A stretch of 64,000 bases of DNA from HKST-UBA178 sp965223815 (GTDB lineage: Bacteria > Pseudomonadota > Gammaproteobacteria > Chromatiales > Chromatiaceae): contig OZ245019.1 in assembly GCA_965223815.1 (NCBI GenBank), forward strand, positions 1,302,001 through 1,366,000, in the 5' to 3' direction. Below are positions 16,557 through 25,071 of this stretch, one piece after another. The position numbers and the translations under genes are program-made. How positions within the stretch are numbered: the first letter of the stretch is position 1; the number at the start of each line of letters is the position of its first letter. The notes under the pieces were generated by a model that ran no database searches, had not been told where the DNA came from, and worked only from the letters and a program-made list of their open reading frames with translations.

Positions 16557-17204
16557 ATGGTAAAACGAAATTTTGGAATTGTGATGGCAGGACTGATAGC
16601 TGTTTCAGCCCTCGTCCTGGGTATCTATGCCAGTATCTTCCATTTCGGCGGAGGGCCTCAACAGGGCGGGTGGGGAGCGATGGTCAGTGCGACGGTTCTC
16701 CCAGGACCCAAGTCTCTGGTACCTTTTCGGCTGACTGACCAAAACGGTGAAGCGTTCTCCGAGCGCTCACTCGAGGGCCGGTGGAGTTTTCTTTTCTTCG
16801 GCTATACCTACTGCCCCGATATTTGTCCGACAACTCTCGCTACGCTGTCGCTCATGGAGAAGAAATTACAATCCAGCGGTGTAGCTGCCCCTCATCAGGT
16901 TGTCTTTGTCTCCATAGACCCCGACCGTGACACCCCTGCTAGGCTTGCGGAGTATGTTCCCTATTTCAACCCCAGTTTCGTCGGAGTGACCGGGCCAGAG
17001 GAGGAACTCGCCGGCCTGACCCGACAGCTTGGTATTCTCTATGCGAGGGCAGAGTCGCAAGATATATCCACGGACAACTATTTGATGGACCACTCCGCAG
17101 CGATTCTGTTAATTGACCCCGAAGGTCGTTTTCATGCCGTATTCAGTGCGCCTCATGACCCGCTCAAGATGGCGGAGGATTTTGCCAGGATCTCCAGCAG
17201 CTAG
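16557..17204 (+). CDS. Sco1/SenC copper chaperone
   Basis: A 215-residue membrane-anchored thioredoxin-fold protein that delivers copper to the CuA site of cytochrome oxidase. There is one N-terminal helix (about residues 7-27). The copper ligands are Cys86 and Cys90 in TYCPDICPTT and His179 in LMDHSAAI. It converges on ctaB, with only three bases between the stops, and sits beside the cytochrome oxidase genes it should serve. Confidence 0.95.
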   Translation: MVKRNFGIVMAGLIAVSALVLGIYASIFHFGGGPQQGGWGAMVSATVLPGPKSLVPFRLTDQNGEAFSERSLEGRWSFLFFGYTYCPDICPTTLATLSLMEKKLQSSGVAAPHQVVFVSIDPDRDTPARLAEYVPYFNPSFVGVTGPEEELAGLTRQLGILYARAESQDISTDNYLMDHSAAILLIDPEGRFHAVFSAPHDPLKMAEDFARISSS

Positions 17205-17207
17205 CGT

Positions 17208-18104
17208 TCAGCCGAGATAGTGATCCAGCAGCAGTGCGGTGAATAGCAGGCTGAGGTAGAGGATGGAGTAGCCGAAAGTCTTCATTGCATACTCGGCCTG
17301 CTTGGACTGCCAAAGACGCACGGCGTGATAGATAAATCCGGCTCCCAATACCAGCGCGCAAAGCAGATAGAAGGGGCCGCTCATACGCACTATAAAGGGC
17401 ATGAGGGAAACTGCAAGCAACATCACCGAGTAGAGTAAAACCTGGAGTTTGGTAAATTCCAGCCCATGGGTAACCGGCAGCATGGGAATCCCGGCTTTTG
17501 CGTACTCCTCCCGGCGTTTTATCGCCAGCGGCCAGAAGTGGGGGGGGGTCCAGATAAAAATAATCAGCAGCAGAATGAAGGACTCGATGGTAACCTCTCC
17601 GGTGACCGCAGACCAACCGAGCAATGGCGGTGCGGCCCCGGCTAGGCCGCCCCATACAATGTTCTGAGGAGTGGAGCGCTTCAGGAACAGGGTGTAGATC
17701 ACCGCATAGCCGATGAAGGCGAAAAAAGTCAGCATGGCGGTGAGGGGATTGACGAGAAGCCAGAGCCCCAGGATCGAGGCCAGGGTGAGCAGCATGGCGA
17801 ATGCCAGCGCATGCTGAGTATCCATGGCGCCGCTGGGAATCGGGCGCTTTTGGGTTCTATCCATTACCGCATCGATACGTTGATCGATAATGTGGTTTAC
17901 CACTGCACCGGCAGCTGCGGCGAGCGAGATGCCCAGCAGTCCGAAAACCAGTGTCGGCCAGGGAATAGTACCGGGTGATGACAGCAGCATACCTGCAAGG
18001 GCGGTAAAAGCGATCAGCAACACCACCTTCGGTTTGGTGAGGCCGTAATAGTGGCGCCAGGATATTCCCTGAGGGGCATTGGCGGTTAACTCGTTTGTGG
18101 ACAT
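17208..18104 (-). CDS. ctaB: Protoheme IX farnesyltransferase (heme O synthase)
   Basis: UbiA-family membrane prenyltransferase that makes heme O from heme b, needed for the oxidase. It has about nine hydrophobic helices and the Asp-rich motif NHIIDQRIDAVMDRTQKRP. TPPHFW is also present, encoded across a run of nine C bases (17540-17548 on the plus strand as G). The ATG at 18104 has AGGAG six bases upstream and follows the stop of the preceding gene. The longer in-frame start at 18125 would overlap that gene. Confidence 0.95.
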   Translation of the reverse strand: MSTNELTANAPQGISWRHYYGLTKPKVVLLIAFTALAGMLLSSPGTIPWPTLVFGLLGISLAAAAGAVVNHIIDQRIDAVMDRTQKRPIPSGAMDTQHALAFAMLLTLASILGLWLLVNPLTAMLTFFAFIGYAVIYTLFLKRSTPQNIVWGGLAGAAPPLLGWSAVTGEVTIESFILLLIIFIWTPPHFWPLAIKRREEYAKAGIPMLPVTHGLEFTKLQVLLYSVMLLAVSLMPFIVRMSGPFYLLCALVLGAGFIYHAVRLWQSKQAEYAMKTFGYSILYLSLLFTALLLDHYLG

Positions 18105-18106
18105 GA

Positions 18107-18736
18107 TCACTCTCCTGTTACCCAATTGGCAGAAGCCTTGAGCAGCATCTCAAGATCTTTGAGTACGGCCTTTGGCTCCAGCGCCTCAATATTATGCCGC
18201 ATCATCAAGGTTGCTCTGGGGTCGATAAGAAAGATATGTTTACCGGGATCAACCTGATCTAGTTGAAAAACTGTGCGCAGCTGAGCTGCTGCTTCAGCGC
18301 TGGCGCTAACCGAGAGCGTCCCCTGAAGTCCGGTGAGATCCGGAGGGGCAGGCGTATCGCCGGAGCTGTCGGGTAGCTGGATCAGAAGCCGGGAAACACG
18401 TTTTCTATCCGCCGCCAGCGCCCGCCGCAGTTGGCGCACTTCGATGAGACGCTCGATGCAAGCTGCATCGCATACTCCCTGCTGAATCACGGTGAGAATC
18501 CACTTGTCCCGAAATTGACCCCAATCCAGCGGTTGATCTGCGGCTGTGGTCAGCAGCAGCTTGTCTACGGCCCTTGCTGGTTCGATAAGGGTGCCGTTGT
18601 TTACCGTGGATCCTGGGAGCCACTGGGGATTGAGAAAGAAAACCCAGCCGACAAGGGGCGGCATGGCAAATATCAATACCAGAAAAAAAAGTGGTACGAG
18701 TGAGCGCTTTTGGGAGGAGTGGTCAGACTTCGGCAT
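18107..18736 (-). CDS. Membrane-anchored thioredoxin-like protein of the cox cluster
   Basis: A 209-residue protein with one N-terminal helix (LFFLVLIFAMPPLVGWVFF) and a periplasmic domain. The segment QQGVCDAACIERL has a CxxxC like the Sco copper site, and the overall pattern is of a Sco/thioredoxin-like fold. The family occurs between SURF1 and ctaB in many proteobacterial cox clusters and lacks a clear assigned role. Inference: a redox or copper helper in oxidase assembly. Confidence 0.75.
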   Translation of the reverse strand: MPKSDHSSQKRSLVPLFFLVLIFAMPPLVGWVFFLNPQWLPGSTVNNGTLIEPARAVDKLLLTTAADQPLDWGQFRDKWILTVIQQGVCDAACIERLIEVRQLRRALAADRKRVSRLLIQLPDSSGDTPAPPDLTGLQGTLSVSASAEAAAQLRTVFQLDQVDPGKHIFLIDPRATLMMRHNIEALEPKAVLKDLEMLLKASANWVTGE

Positions 18737-19472
18737 CGGTTACCTTCTCTTCCCCATGACGAATCAGCGATAACCGGAGCCATATGAGCAGGCTGATGAG
18801 GGCAAATGCGAACCACTGCAATGCGTAACCGATGTGCAGGGTGTCGTTGGCGGGTTTAATCGGCCACACTCGTCGAAATCCCTCGTCCAAGGGCGCTGTC
18901 TGGAGCAATAGAAAGGGGTAGAGTTCCAGCCCCGACCATTTGCTGTAGTCCTCTAGGGTAATGTAAGGCCATCTTCTGTTTCCGCTCTGGTCCAGGGGCG
19001 CTCCCAAACGTAGCGCGGGGGGTGAGGGGAGTGAGGCGCGCCCGGTAACCGTGATCGGGCCTTCCGAATAGTCGACGACGGGCAGGGAGAGACCTGGGCC
19101 GGCGGCAACCCAGCCGCGATTGATCAGTAGGTGACGGCCGACACCATCCAATAGAAGCGGGGTGAAAACGTGGAATCCTTGGCGTCCCTGAAATTTCCTG
19201 TTTTCGAGAAAGATTGTCATTTCCGGGTCTAGGATGCCGGTTGCCGTTAGGCTGCGATATTCCGCCTCTTCTGAATCTAGTTCCAACCCGTTGTCTTGAT
19301 TGAGGTTTAAGGGAGGCAGCGAGAGTCTGGAGTGCTGTAAACTTCCTATCGCCCTTTTTTGTTCGGCACGATCCAACTGCCAGAAGCCGAGGCCGATGAA
19401 AAGAGGGACCAAAATGGCAAGCAGTATCGTTGGCAGTGGTTGAGGTTGCAAATGCAAACTATTTCCGATCAT
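18723..19472 (-). CDS. SURF1 family oxidase assembly protein
   Basis: A 249-residue SURF1-like protein with a transmembrane helix at each end (about residues 14-31 and 215-235) and a periplasmic domain between, including LINRGWVAAGPGL. SURF1 proteins help insert heme into cytochrome oxidase subunit I. It overlaps the next gene by 14 bases and is the first of the SURF1-thioredoxin-like-ctaB operon. Confidence 0.93.
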   Translation of the reverse strand: MIGNSLHLQPQPLPTILLAILVPLFIGLGFWQLDRAEQKRAIGSLQHSRLSLPPLNLNQDNGLELDSEEAEYRSLTATGILDPEMTIFLENRKFQGRQGFHVFTPLLLDGVGRHLLINRGWVAAGPGLSLPVVDYSEGPITVTGRASLPSPPALRLGAPLDQSGNRRWPYITLEDYSKWSGLELYPFLLLQTAPLDEGFRRVWPIKPANDTLHIGYALQWFAFALISLLIWLRLSLIRHGEEKVTDAEV

Positions 19473-19649
19473 ATTTGTCTATGCTACTAATGCATTTGTT
19501 TCCATTGTTATAGACTTCAGGAAGCAGCAAACCGGGATTCAAAGCGGCATCCCGGCCCAACTAGGGTCCGTGTTCTCACTGACTTGGATGAATTAGAATA
19601 GCCTGCTCAGATACAGAGGGAGCTGATGGCTCCCAATTGATTGGACAAC

Positions 19650-19856
19650 ATGATAAAAATCCCGATCCTCCTGGTCTTCCTCGTTATCGTAGGTTCCCTC
19701 ATCCAGGGCATGTACTATTTGTCCAAAGACAATGGCAACCGTGACAAGAGTCGCGTAGTGCGTGCGCTGACCGTCCGAATATCGCTCTCCTTCGTGCTCT
19801 TCTTCATGCTGATGGTCGGTTACCTGGCCGGGTGGATCCAACCTCATACCATTTAG
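19650..19856 (+). CDS. DUF2909-like twin-transmembrane protein
   Basis: A 68-residue protein with two hydrophobic helices separated by a charged loop (KDNGNRDKSRVVRAL), the pattern of DUF2909 proteins found beside cytochrome oxidase genes. The function is unknown. An alternative TTG start at 19641 would add three residues. It is encoded opposite to its neighbours, between SURF1 and the subunit III gene. Confidence 0.8.
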   Translation: MIKIPILLVFLVIVGSLIQGMYYLSKDNGNRDKSRVVRALTVRISLSFVLFFMLMVGYLAGWIQPHTI

Positions 19857-19899
19857 GCCCATTAGGCAATGCTCTCATCACGGAATAGCAAGTGCCGTA

Positions 19900-20772
19900 T
19901 CAGAGCCAATAAACGAAGATAAACAATCCGAGCCAAACCACGTCGACGAAATGCCAGTACCAGGCAACTGCCTCGAACGCGAAATGATTGTGAGGGGTGA
20001 AATGCCCTTTCATCGCCCTGCCGAGGATTGCCAACAGCATGATAGCGCCCATGGTGACATGGAATCCGTGGAACCCGGTCAGCATGTAGAAAGTGGATCC
20101 ATAGATGCCGGACTCAAGGGTCAGATTGAGATCGCTATAAGCATGACCGTATTCGTAGGCCTGCATGATCACGAACAGCAGACCTAGGACGATAGTTGCG
20201 ATCAGCCCATTGACCAGCTGTTTTTGATTGTTCTCTTTCAGTCCCCAGTGTGCCCAAGTGATGGTCGCGCCACTGGAGAGCAGCAGGAAAGTGTTGATCG
20301 CCGGTATACCCCAAGCGCCCATTGGGGTGAACTCTCCGCCGAGCTCACCAGGGCCATTGCTTGGCCAGGCCATCTGAAACTGGTGGTAAAGGATTTCCTG
20401 TGTCGCCCCCAGATAACCCTCGCCGCCAAGCCAGGGGAGGGCGATATTGCGTACATAGTAGAGGGAGCCGAAAAAGGCGGCGAAGAAAAACACCTCGGAG
20501 GCGATGAACCACAACATTCCCATCCGGAAAGAGATACCCACCTGATCGTTGTACTTGTTACTGAGGTTCTCAGCGACGACGTCGCGAAACCACCCATAGA
20601 GTAAATAGGCGAATAACAGCAATCCTGCGATTACTAACCAGGTCCCTATGCTTACCCCGTTAATGGCAAGAGCGGTACCCAGCAGGGTGCTCAGAAGCGA
20701 TACCATTCCAATAATTGGCCACGGGCTCGGATCCGGTATGTAGTAGGCTTGGCCGTTAGTATTGGCTGACAT
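19900..20772 (-). CDS. ctaE: Cytochrome c oxidase subunit III
   Basis: A 290-residue polytopic membrane protein of the heme-copper oxidase. It shows the subunit III features WFIASEVFFFAAFF and FYMLTGFHGFHVTMGAIML, and a final HFVDVVWLGLFIFVYWL. It stabilises the core and affects proton uptake. It is the last gene of the ctaC-ctaD-small-ctaG-ctaE operon on the minus strand and overlaps ctaG by 17 bases. Confidence 0.96.
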   Translation of the reverse strand: MSANTNGQAYYIPDPSPWPIIGMVSLLSTLLGTALAINGVSIGTWLVIAGLLLFAYLLYGWFRDVVAENLSNKYNDQVGISFRMGMLWFIASEVFFFAAFFGSLYYVRNIALPWLGGEGYLGATQEILYHQFQMAWPSNGPGELGGEFTPMGAWGIPAINTFLLLSSGATITWAHWGLKENNQKQLVNGLIATIVLGLLFVIMQAYEYGHAYSDLNLTLESGIYGSTFYMLTGFHGFHVTMGAIMLLAILGRAMKGHFTPHNHFAFEAVAWYWHFVDVVWLGLFIFVYWL

Positions 20773-21388
20773 AGAGATACCCCTGAGTGATAGAAGTTTT
20801 ATGGGATGTCTGGACTTTCTCGGTCTCGGCTTCTTGCTGCCGCCCTGCGTCCAGTTTCATGAATGAGTAGGAGAGTGTAAGCGAGTTGATATCTGCTGGT
20901 AATTCGGGTGAAACCATGAAGCGCAGCGGCATATTGGTGGTTTCTCCGCCACTCAATACCTGACGATTGAAACAAAAACACTCCAGTTTGCTGAAATATG
21001 CGGTGGCCTGCCAGGGAACAACGCTGGGAATGGCTTGGCCTGCGATTTGGGCACTGCTGCGGTTGTGTGCCAGGAAATCGACTTCGTAGATCTCACCGGT
21101 TCGCACTTCCAGGCTTACGTCTTTGGCACTGAAGTCCCAGGGTAGGGAAGGGTGGACCGATGTGTCGAATTTAACCTTGACTATGCGCCCCGGCCCGCTT
21201 CCATCCGCGACAGGGTTATCAGGGCCACGCTCGCTTCGCAGCGACACCGATTGCACACCTGTAACCTGACAAAACAGATCATACAGTGGCACCAGGGCGA
21301 ACCCGAAGCCGAACATACCCAGCGCCAGGATCGATAGTAATACTGTCGTTTTCCGCTTGCGCGATGCAGTTGGGGCGTCGGTAGTCAT
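20756..21388 (-). CDS. ctaG: Cytochrome c oxidase assembly protein CtaG (Cox11)
   Basis: A 210-residue membrane-anchored copper chaperone that inserts CuB into subunit I. There is one N-terminal helix (LSILALGMFGFGFALVPLY), then a periplasmic beta domain with the copper motif ECFCFNRQ and PLRFMV. The ATG overlaps the TGA of the 47-residue gene upstream (ATGA), so translation is probably coupled. Confidence 0.95.
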   Translation of the reverse strand: MTTDAPTASRKRKTTVLLSILALGMFGFGFALVPLYDLFCQVTGVQSVSLRSERGPDNPVADGSGPGRIVKVKFDTSVHPSLPWDFSAKDVSLEVRTGEIYEVDFLAHNRSSAQIAGQAIPSVVPWQATAYFSKLECFCFNRQVLSGGETTNMPLRFMVSPELPADINSLTLSYSFMKLDAGRQQEAETEKVQTSHKTSITQGYLYVSQY

Positions 21389-21528
21389 TGCGCCTGATCA
21401 CCGATCATTTTGAATAGATTCATCCAGAATGGAAAAGAGGTCAGGAACACCACCAGGGCGAACGCGGCCAGTATCCATGCCAGCCGGATGTTCTTTCTTC
21501 TGGGATTTACCTCTCTATCCACAGCCAT
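21385..21528 (-). CDS. 47-residue single-helix protein of the cox operon
   Basis: A small ORF starts at ATG 21528 after AGGTGG and ends in a TGA overlapping the ctaG start. It begins MAVDREVNPRRKN, has one helix (AWILAAFALVVFLTSF) and a short charged tail. Single-helix proteins of this kind occur between subunit I and ctaG in many proteobacterial clusters, and may be a small oxidase subunit or assembly factor. The position and coupling support a real gene. Confidence 0.75.
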   Translation of the reverse strand: MAVDREVNPRRKNIRLAWILAAFALVVFLTSFPFWMNLFKMIGDQAQ

Positions 21529-21540
21529 TCAGGGCCACCT

Positions 21541-23136
21541 CTATTTGATTTGCGGTGCAGTGGTCCAAGTATGGAATTCCGGCGGTGAGCCGAGTTCCCA
21601 TTCCAGACCTTTGGCCCCTTCCCAGGAGCGGTCCTCAGCTTTTTTGCCGCCTCGAATGGTCTTGATAACGATGTAGAGCAGCAGCAGATGGCTGAAACCG
21701 AAAACCATCGCGCCGATACTGGAGAGTACGTTGAATTCGGTGAAGATCGCGTTGTAATCGACAATGCGGCGCGGCATACCCGCCAGGCCGAGAAAATGCT
21801 GCGGAAAGAATGTGATATTGAAACCAATCACATTGGTCCAGAAGAAAATCTTACCAAGCTTCTCATCATACATGTGGCCCGTCCATTTGGGCAGCCAGTA
21901 GAAGACCCCCGCAAACAGCCCGAATACCGCGCCAGGCATAAGCACGTAATGGAAATGGGCTACCACAAACATGCTGTCGTGGTACTGCATGTCAGCTGGA
22001 ACAACCGCCAGCATGACCCCGCTGAGTCCCCCGAAGGTAAACATCAATACAATGCCGACTGCGAATAACATGGGTGTCTCGAAGGTCATCGCGCCCCGCC
22101 ACATGGTGGCGATGAAGTTGAAGACCATCAGTCCTACGGGAATCGATATTAGGATGGTCCCAACCATAAAGTATGTAACCGCCCCGAGTGACATACCGAT
22201 GGTGTACTGGTGATGCGCCCATACCACCATGCCTATGGTGGCGACCGCCAGCATTGCTCCCACCATGGATTTGTACCCGAACAGCGGTTTGCGGGCAAAA
22301 GTAGGAATAACATGGGAGAGGACGCCGATAGAGGGCAACAGCAGAATATAGACCTCGGGGTGGCCAAAGAACCAGAACAGGTGCTGGAACAGCACCGGGT
22401 CGCCACCGCCGGCAGCATCAAAGAAACTGGTGCCGAAGTGGCGATCGAACAGCAGCATGGTAACACCGCCGGCGAGAACCGGTACCACCAGGATCAGCAG
22501 GAAGGCGGTGACCAGCCAAGTCCAGCAGAACATCGGCATCTTCATCAAGGTCATTCCAGGTGCGCGCATGTTCAGCAAGGTTACGATGATGTTGATCGAT
22601 GCCAAAATAGAGGAGACACCCAGCAGATGGATTGCAAAGATCAGAAAATCCATGGACATCCCGACTTTTACCGAGAGCGGCGGATACAGGGTCCAACCGG
22701 TATTGATCTGGGTGCCGCCACCAGGGAAGAAGGGCACTACAAAAGAGAGAATCAGCATAGTGGCCGCCGCAGGGAGGATCCAGAAGCTGAGGTTATTCAT
22801 TCTTGGCAGCGCCATGTCCGGTGCGCCGATCATCAGTGGTATCATCCAGTTGGCCAACCCGGCCGCTGCCGGCATTACAGCGCCGAAGATCATCAGCAGA
22901 GCGTGATTGGTGACCAGATTGTTATAGAGATCCGGATCCACAAGCTGGATACCGGGCATGAAAAGCTCAGCACGGATCACCATCGCACTGGCTCCGCCCA
23001 AAAACAGCATGGCTAACGCGAAAAGCAGGTAGAGAGTGCCAATATCTTTATGATTGGTGCTGAACAGCCATCGTCGCCAGCCGTAAGGTGCGTGGTCATG
23101 ATGGGCTTCGTCATGGGTCATGGTTGTAGTCGTCAT
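21541..23136 (-). CDS. ctaD: Cytochrome c oxidase subunit I
   Basis: A 531-residue catalytic subunit with twelve helices, carrying heme a or o and the heme-copper centre. FWFFGHPEVYILLLP, VWAHHQYTIGM and VVAHFHYVLMPGAVFG are the signature segments with CuB and heme ligands and the proton-channel glutamate of the GHPEVY motif. The N-terminal WLFSTNHKDIGTLYL is conserved. It lies 15 bases downstream of ctaC. Confidence 0.98.
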   Translation of the reverse strand: MTTTTMTHDEAHHDHAPYGWRRWLFSTNHKDIGTLYLLFALAMLFLGGASAMVIRAELFMPGIQLVDPDLYNNLVTNHALLMIFGAVMPAAAGLANWMIPLMIGAPDMALPRMNNLSFWILPAAATMLILSFVVPFFPGGGTQINTGWTLYPPLSVKVGMSMDFLIFAIHLLGVSSILASINIIVTLLNMRAPGMTLMKMPMFCWTWLVTAFLLILVVPVLAGGVTMLLFDRHFGTSFFDAAGGGDPVLFQHLFWFFGHPEVYILLLPSIGVLSHVIPTFARKPLFGYKSMVGAMLAVATIGMVVWAHHQYTIGMSLGAVTYFMVGTILISIPVGLMVFNFIATMWRGAMTFETPMLFAVGIVLMFTFGGLSGVMLAVVPADMQYHDSMFVVAHFHYVLMPGAVFGLFAGVFYWLPKWTGHMYDEKLGKIFFWTNVIGFNITFFPQHFLGLAGMPRRIVDYNAIFTEFNVLSSIGAMVFGFSHLLLLYIVIKTIRGGKKAEDRSWEGAKGLEWELGSPPEFHTWTTAPQIK

Positions 23137-23151
23137 CGTTCTGTCCTCTCC

Positions 23152-24276
23152 CTATCGCGCACTCTTTACTTCAGCTGGTTGAACCACATCGCCTGTTTCG
23201 TTGCCCCAGGCATTCCGCTCGTAAGTTACAATTGCAGCAATCTCGAGATCGTTCAGTGTGCCCCACGCTTGCATGGCGGTATTGGGCTTTCCGTTGATCA
23301 CTATGTCCAGGTGGGCGTCGATTGGCCCAGTGACCATCGCCGAACCTACCAATGACGGGAAGGCCGGTGGCAGTCCCACGCCCGAGACCTGATGACAGGC
23401 TGCGCACTTGGTGTCGTAAAGCGATTTGCCTTTTTCGATCAACTCCTCTTTGGTCCAGGTCTTGTCAACACTGGCTTCGGCTGCTGCCGCCAGCTGGGCC
23501 GCTTTCTGGTCCTCGGTCCACTGGGCGAACTTTTCCGGAGAAACAGATTCAACCACGATCGGCATTCGTGAGTGCCAAGTACCGCAGAGTTCTGCGCATT
23601 GGCCTCTGAAGACGCCTTCCCGATTGAGCTCGATCCAGGTTTCGGTGACGTAACCGGGAATGGCATCCTTTTTGAATGCGAGTTCTGGAACCCAAAAGGC
23701 GTGCAGCACGTCGGCCGAGGTGTGTAAGAAACGTATCTTCTTCCCGGTAGGAAGAACCAAGCGGTTGTCCACCTCCCTGAGGTAATGCTCGCCGGATTTC
23801 TCTTCCGGGGTGTAACGGCTTTCCACCTTGATGCCGTGATCAAGGTAGTCAAACTCCCACCACCATTGATGGCCGGTCACCTTGACATCCAATAAGTCTT
23901 TCTCTTTGGGGACTTCCCAAACGGTTTTCAGCACGGCATCAGCGTTCTTGGCGATGGTGAAGTCGACACCCAGCACAAGTGCGGGTACCAGCACCCAAGA
24001 CCAGTTTCCAAACCAGGTGTTATGAAAGTCCTGATCCGCTTCGAAGCCGCGGCTCTTGCGGTGAAAGTAGATAGAATAAAAAACAATGGCGAAAACGATG
24101 ATCAGCAGCACCGTAGTGACTTGCATCGTCAGCATGTGGATATCATAAATATCTTGTGCCACATCACCCGCCGGTTGCGGAAAATTGATGCCCAACTCTC
24201 CCCGGGCGGAGCCGGCGGCGAGCATACCGAGGCTCAACAGCAGTGTGTTCTTGGTGGTAAGGAAGTTAAAGCACAT
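23152..24276 (-). CDS. ctaC: Cytochrome c oxidase subunit II fused to cytochrome c (caa3 type)
   Basis: A 374-residue protein: signal peptide, two helices (about 50-70 and 90-108), the CuA domain with His192, Cys227, Cys231, His235 and Met238, then a C-terminal cytochrome c with CAACH at 291-295 and a likely axial Met335. The fusion makes this a caa3-type oxidase that can take electrons through its own cytochrome domain. It leads the operon; the promoter should be in 24277-24386. Confidence 0.97.
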   Translation of the reverse strand: MCFNFLTTKNTLLLSLGMLAAGSARGELGINFPQPAGDVAQDIYDIHMLTMQVTTVLLIIVFAIVFYSIYFHRKSRGFEADQDFHNTWFGNWSWVLVPALVLGVDFTIAKNADAVLKTVWEVPKEKDLLDVKVTGHQWWWEFDYLDHGIKVESRYTPEEKSGEHYLREVDNRLVLPTGKKIRFLHTSADVLHAFWVPELAFKKDAIPGYVTETWIELNREGVFRGQCAELCGTWHSRMPIVVESVSPEKFAQWTEDQKAAQLAAAAEASVDKTWTKEELIEKGKSLYDTKCAACHQVSGVGLPPAFPSLVGSAMVTGPIDAHLDIVINGKPNTAMQAWGTLNDLEIAAIVTYERNAWGNETGDVVQPAEVKSAR

Positions 24277-24386
24277 ACTTTCTCATCTCCTGACAATATC
24301 TCGCCTGGCTTGGATGTAGCTAACAGTGATGGCGTGTTTATTGTTGTTATTTTGTGGAAGTTAAGTCTACCGTAGTTGGCAGCTAC

Positions 24387-24869
24387 TTATAAAGATGCCT
24401 TTAGTTTTAAGGCCAGTTCCTCTCGCTCGCTCTCCACTAAAAATTCCCCCACTTCAATAAACCTGCCGTGCGAACCCAGTATGAGCCGCTTGGGATGCCA
24501 TCGGCTCTGACCATTGACCAGTTTTATCCTCAACCAGGCCTTGGGAATTGTGATGCGGTTGGTACCCTTTGCATCGCTGCTCGCGGTTATGTTCTCACTG
24601 TCAATCTCGATCAACTGTTGTTTCTTCGACCATTGGTATTGGCAGTACACGGCAATGCCCAATACCAGTAGCTCAAGACCTGCAAAGGGTAACACCAGCC
24701 ACGCCCCCAGAAAGAGGAAGTAGAGTGTTACAGCCAACAATGCAGCCGCGATAAGGGCAAATGCCAAACACACCTGCCTTCCAGAAAGGCTGCAGTTGGG
24801 TTTGAGGATATAGGCCTTATTCTGGTTGATCGAGCGTATTTCTAGAACAGCCATACTGGCACTCTGCAT
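24387..24869 (-). CDS. DUF2244 membrane protein
   Basis: A 160-residue protein with two close helices (around residues 32-70) and a C-terminal soluble part, fitting DUF2244. The function is unknown, but the family is often next to cytochrome oxidase genes, as here. The frame reaches a TTG at 24911; the ATG at 24869 or the one at 24854 is more family-like. It ends 110 bases upstream of ctaC on the same strand. Confidence 0.8.
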   Translation of the reverse strand: MQSASMAVLEIRSINQNKAYILKPNCSLSGRQVCLAFALIAAALLAVTLYFLFLGAWLVLPFAGLELLVLGIAVYCQYQWSKKQQLIEIDSENITASSDAKGTNRITIPKAWLRIKLVNGQSRWHPKRLILGSHGRFIEVGEFLVESEREELALKLKASL

Positions 24870-25006
24870 TGTTACTGTTGCATGGCGTTTTCTGCCACGA
24901 TTGTTCCCCAAAGTATGACATATATCAATTTTCCGGCAAAAAAAATCTACTTAAAAGTATCCTTATATTCGGGTCTATTGTTGGTGCCTGCCCCATCAAG
25001 CTACAT

Positions 25007-25035
25007 TTGAACTCTGACTATGGCGCGATTATCCT
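25007..25035 (+). promoter_or_regulatory. Candidate DUF2189 promoter
   Basis: TTGAAC (25007-25012) and TATCCT (25030-25035) are separated by 17 bases, about 37 bases upstream of the DUF2189 start. This is a plausible sigma-70 promoter judged by eye. Confidence 0.35.
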
Positions 25036-25071
25036 GGTTGTTTACACTAAGATGACAGTCCGGGGTTATTC

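Noticed and set aside
22210..23016. 268-codon frame antisense to ctaD
   Set aside because: Rich in His and Gln with no membrane or known domain; it lies over a certain gene.
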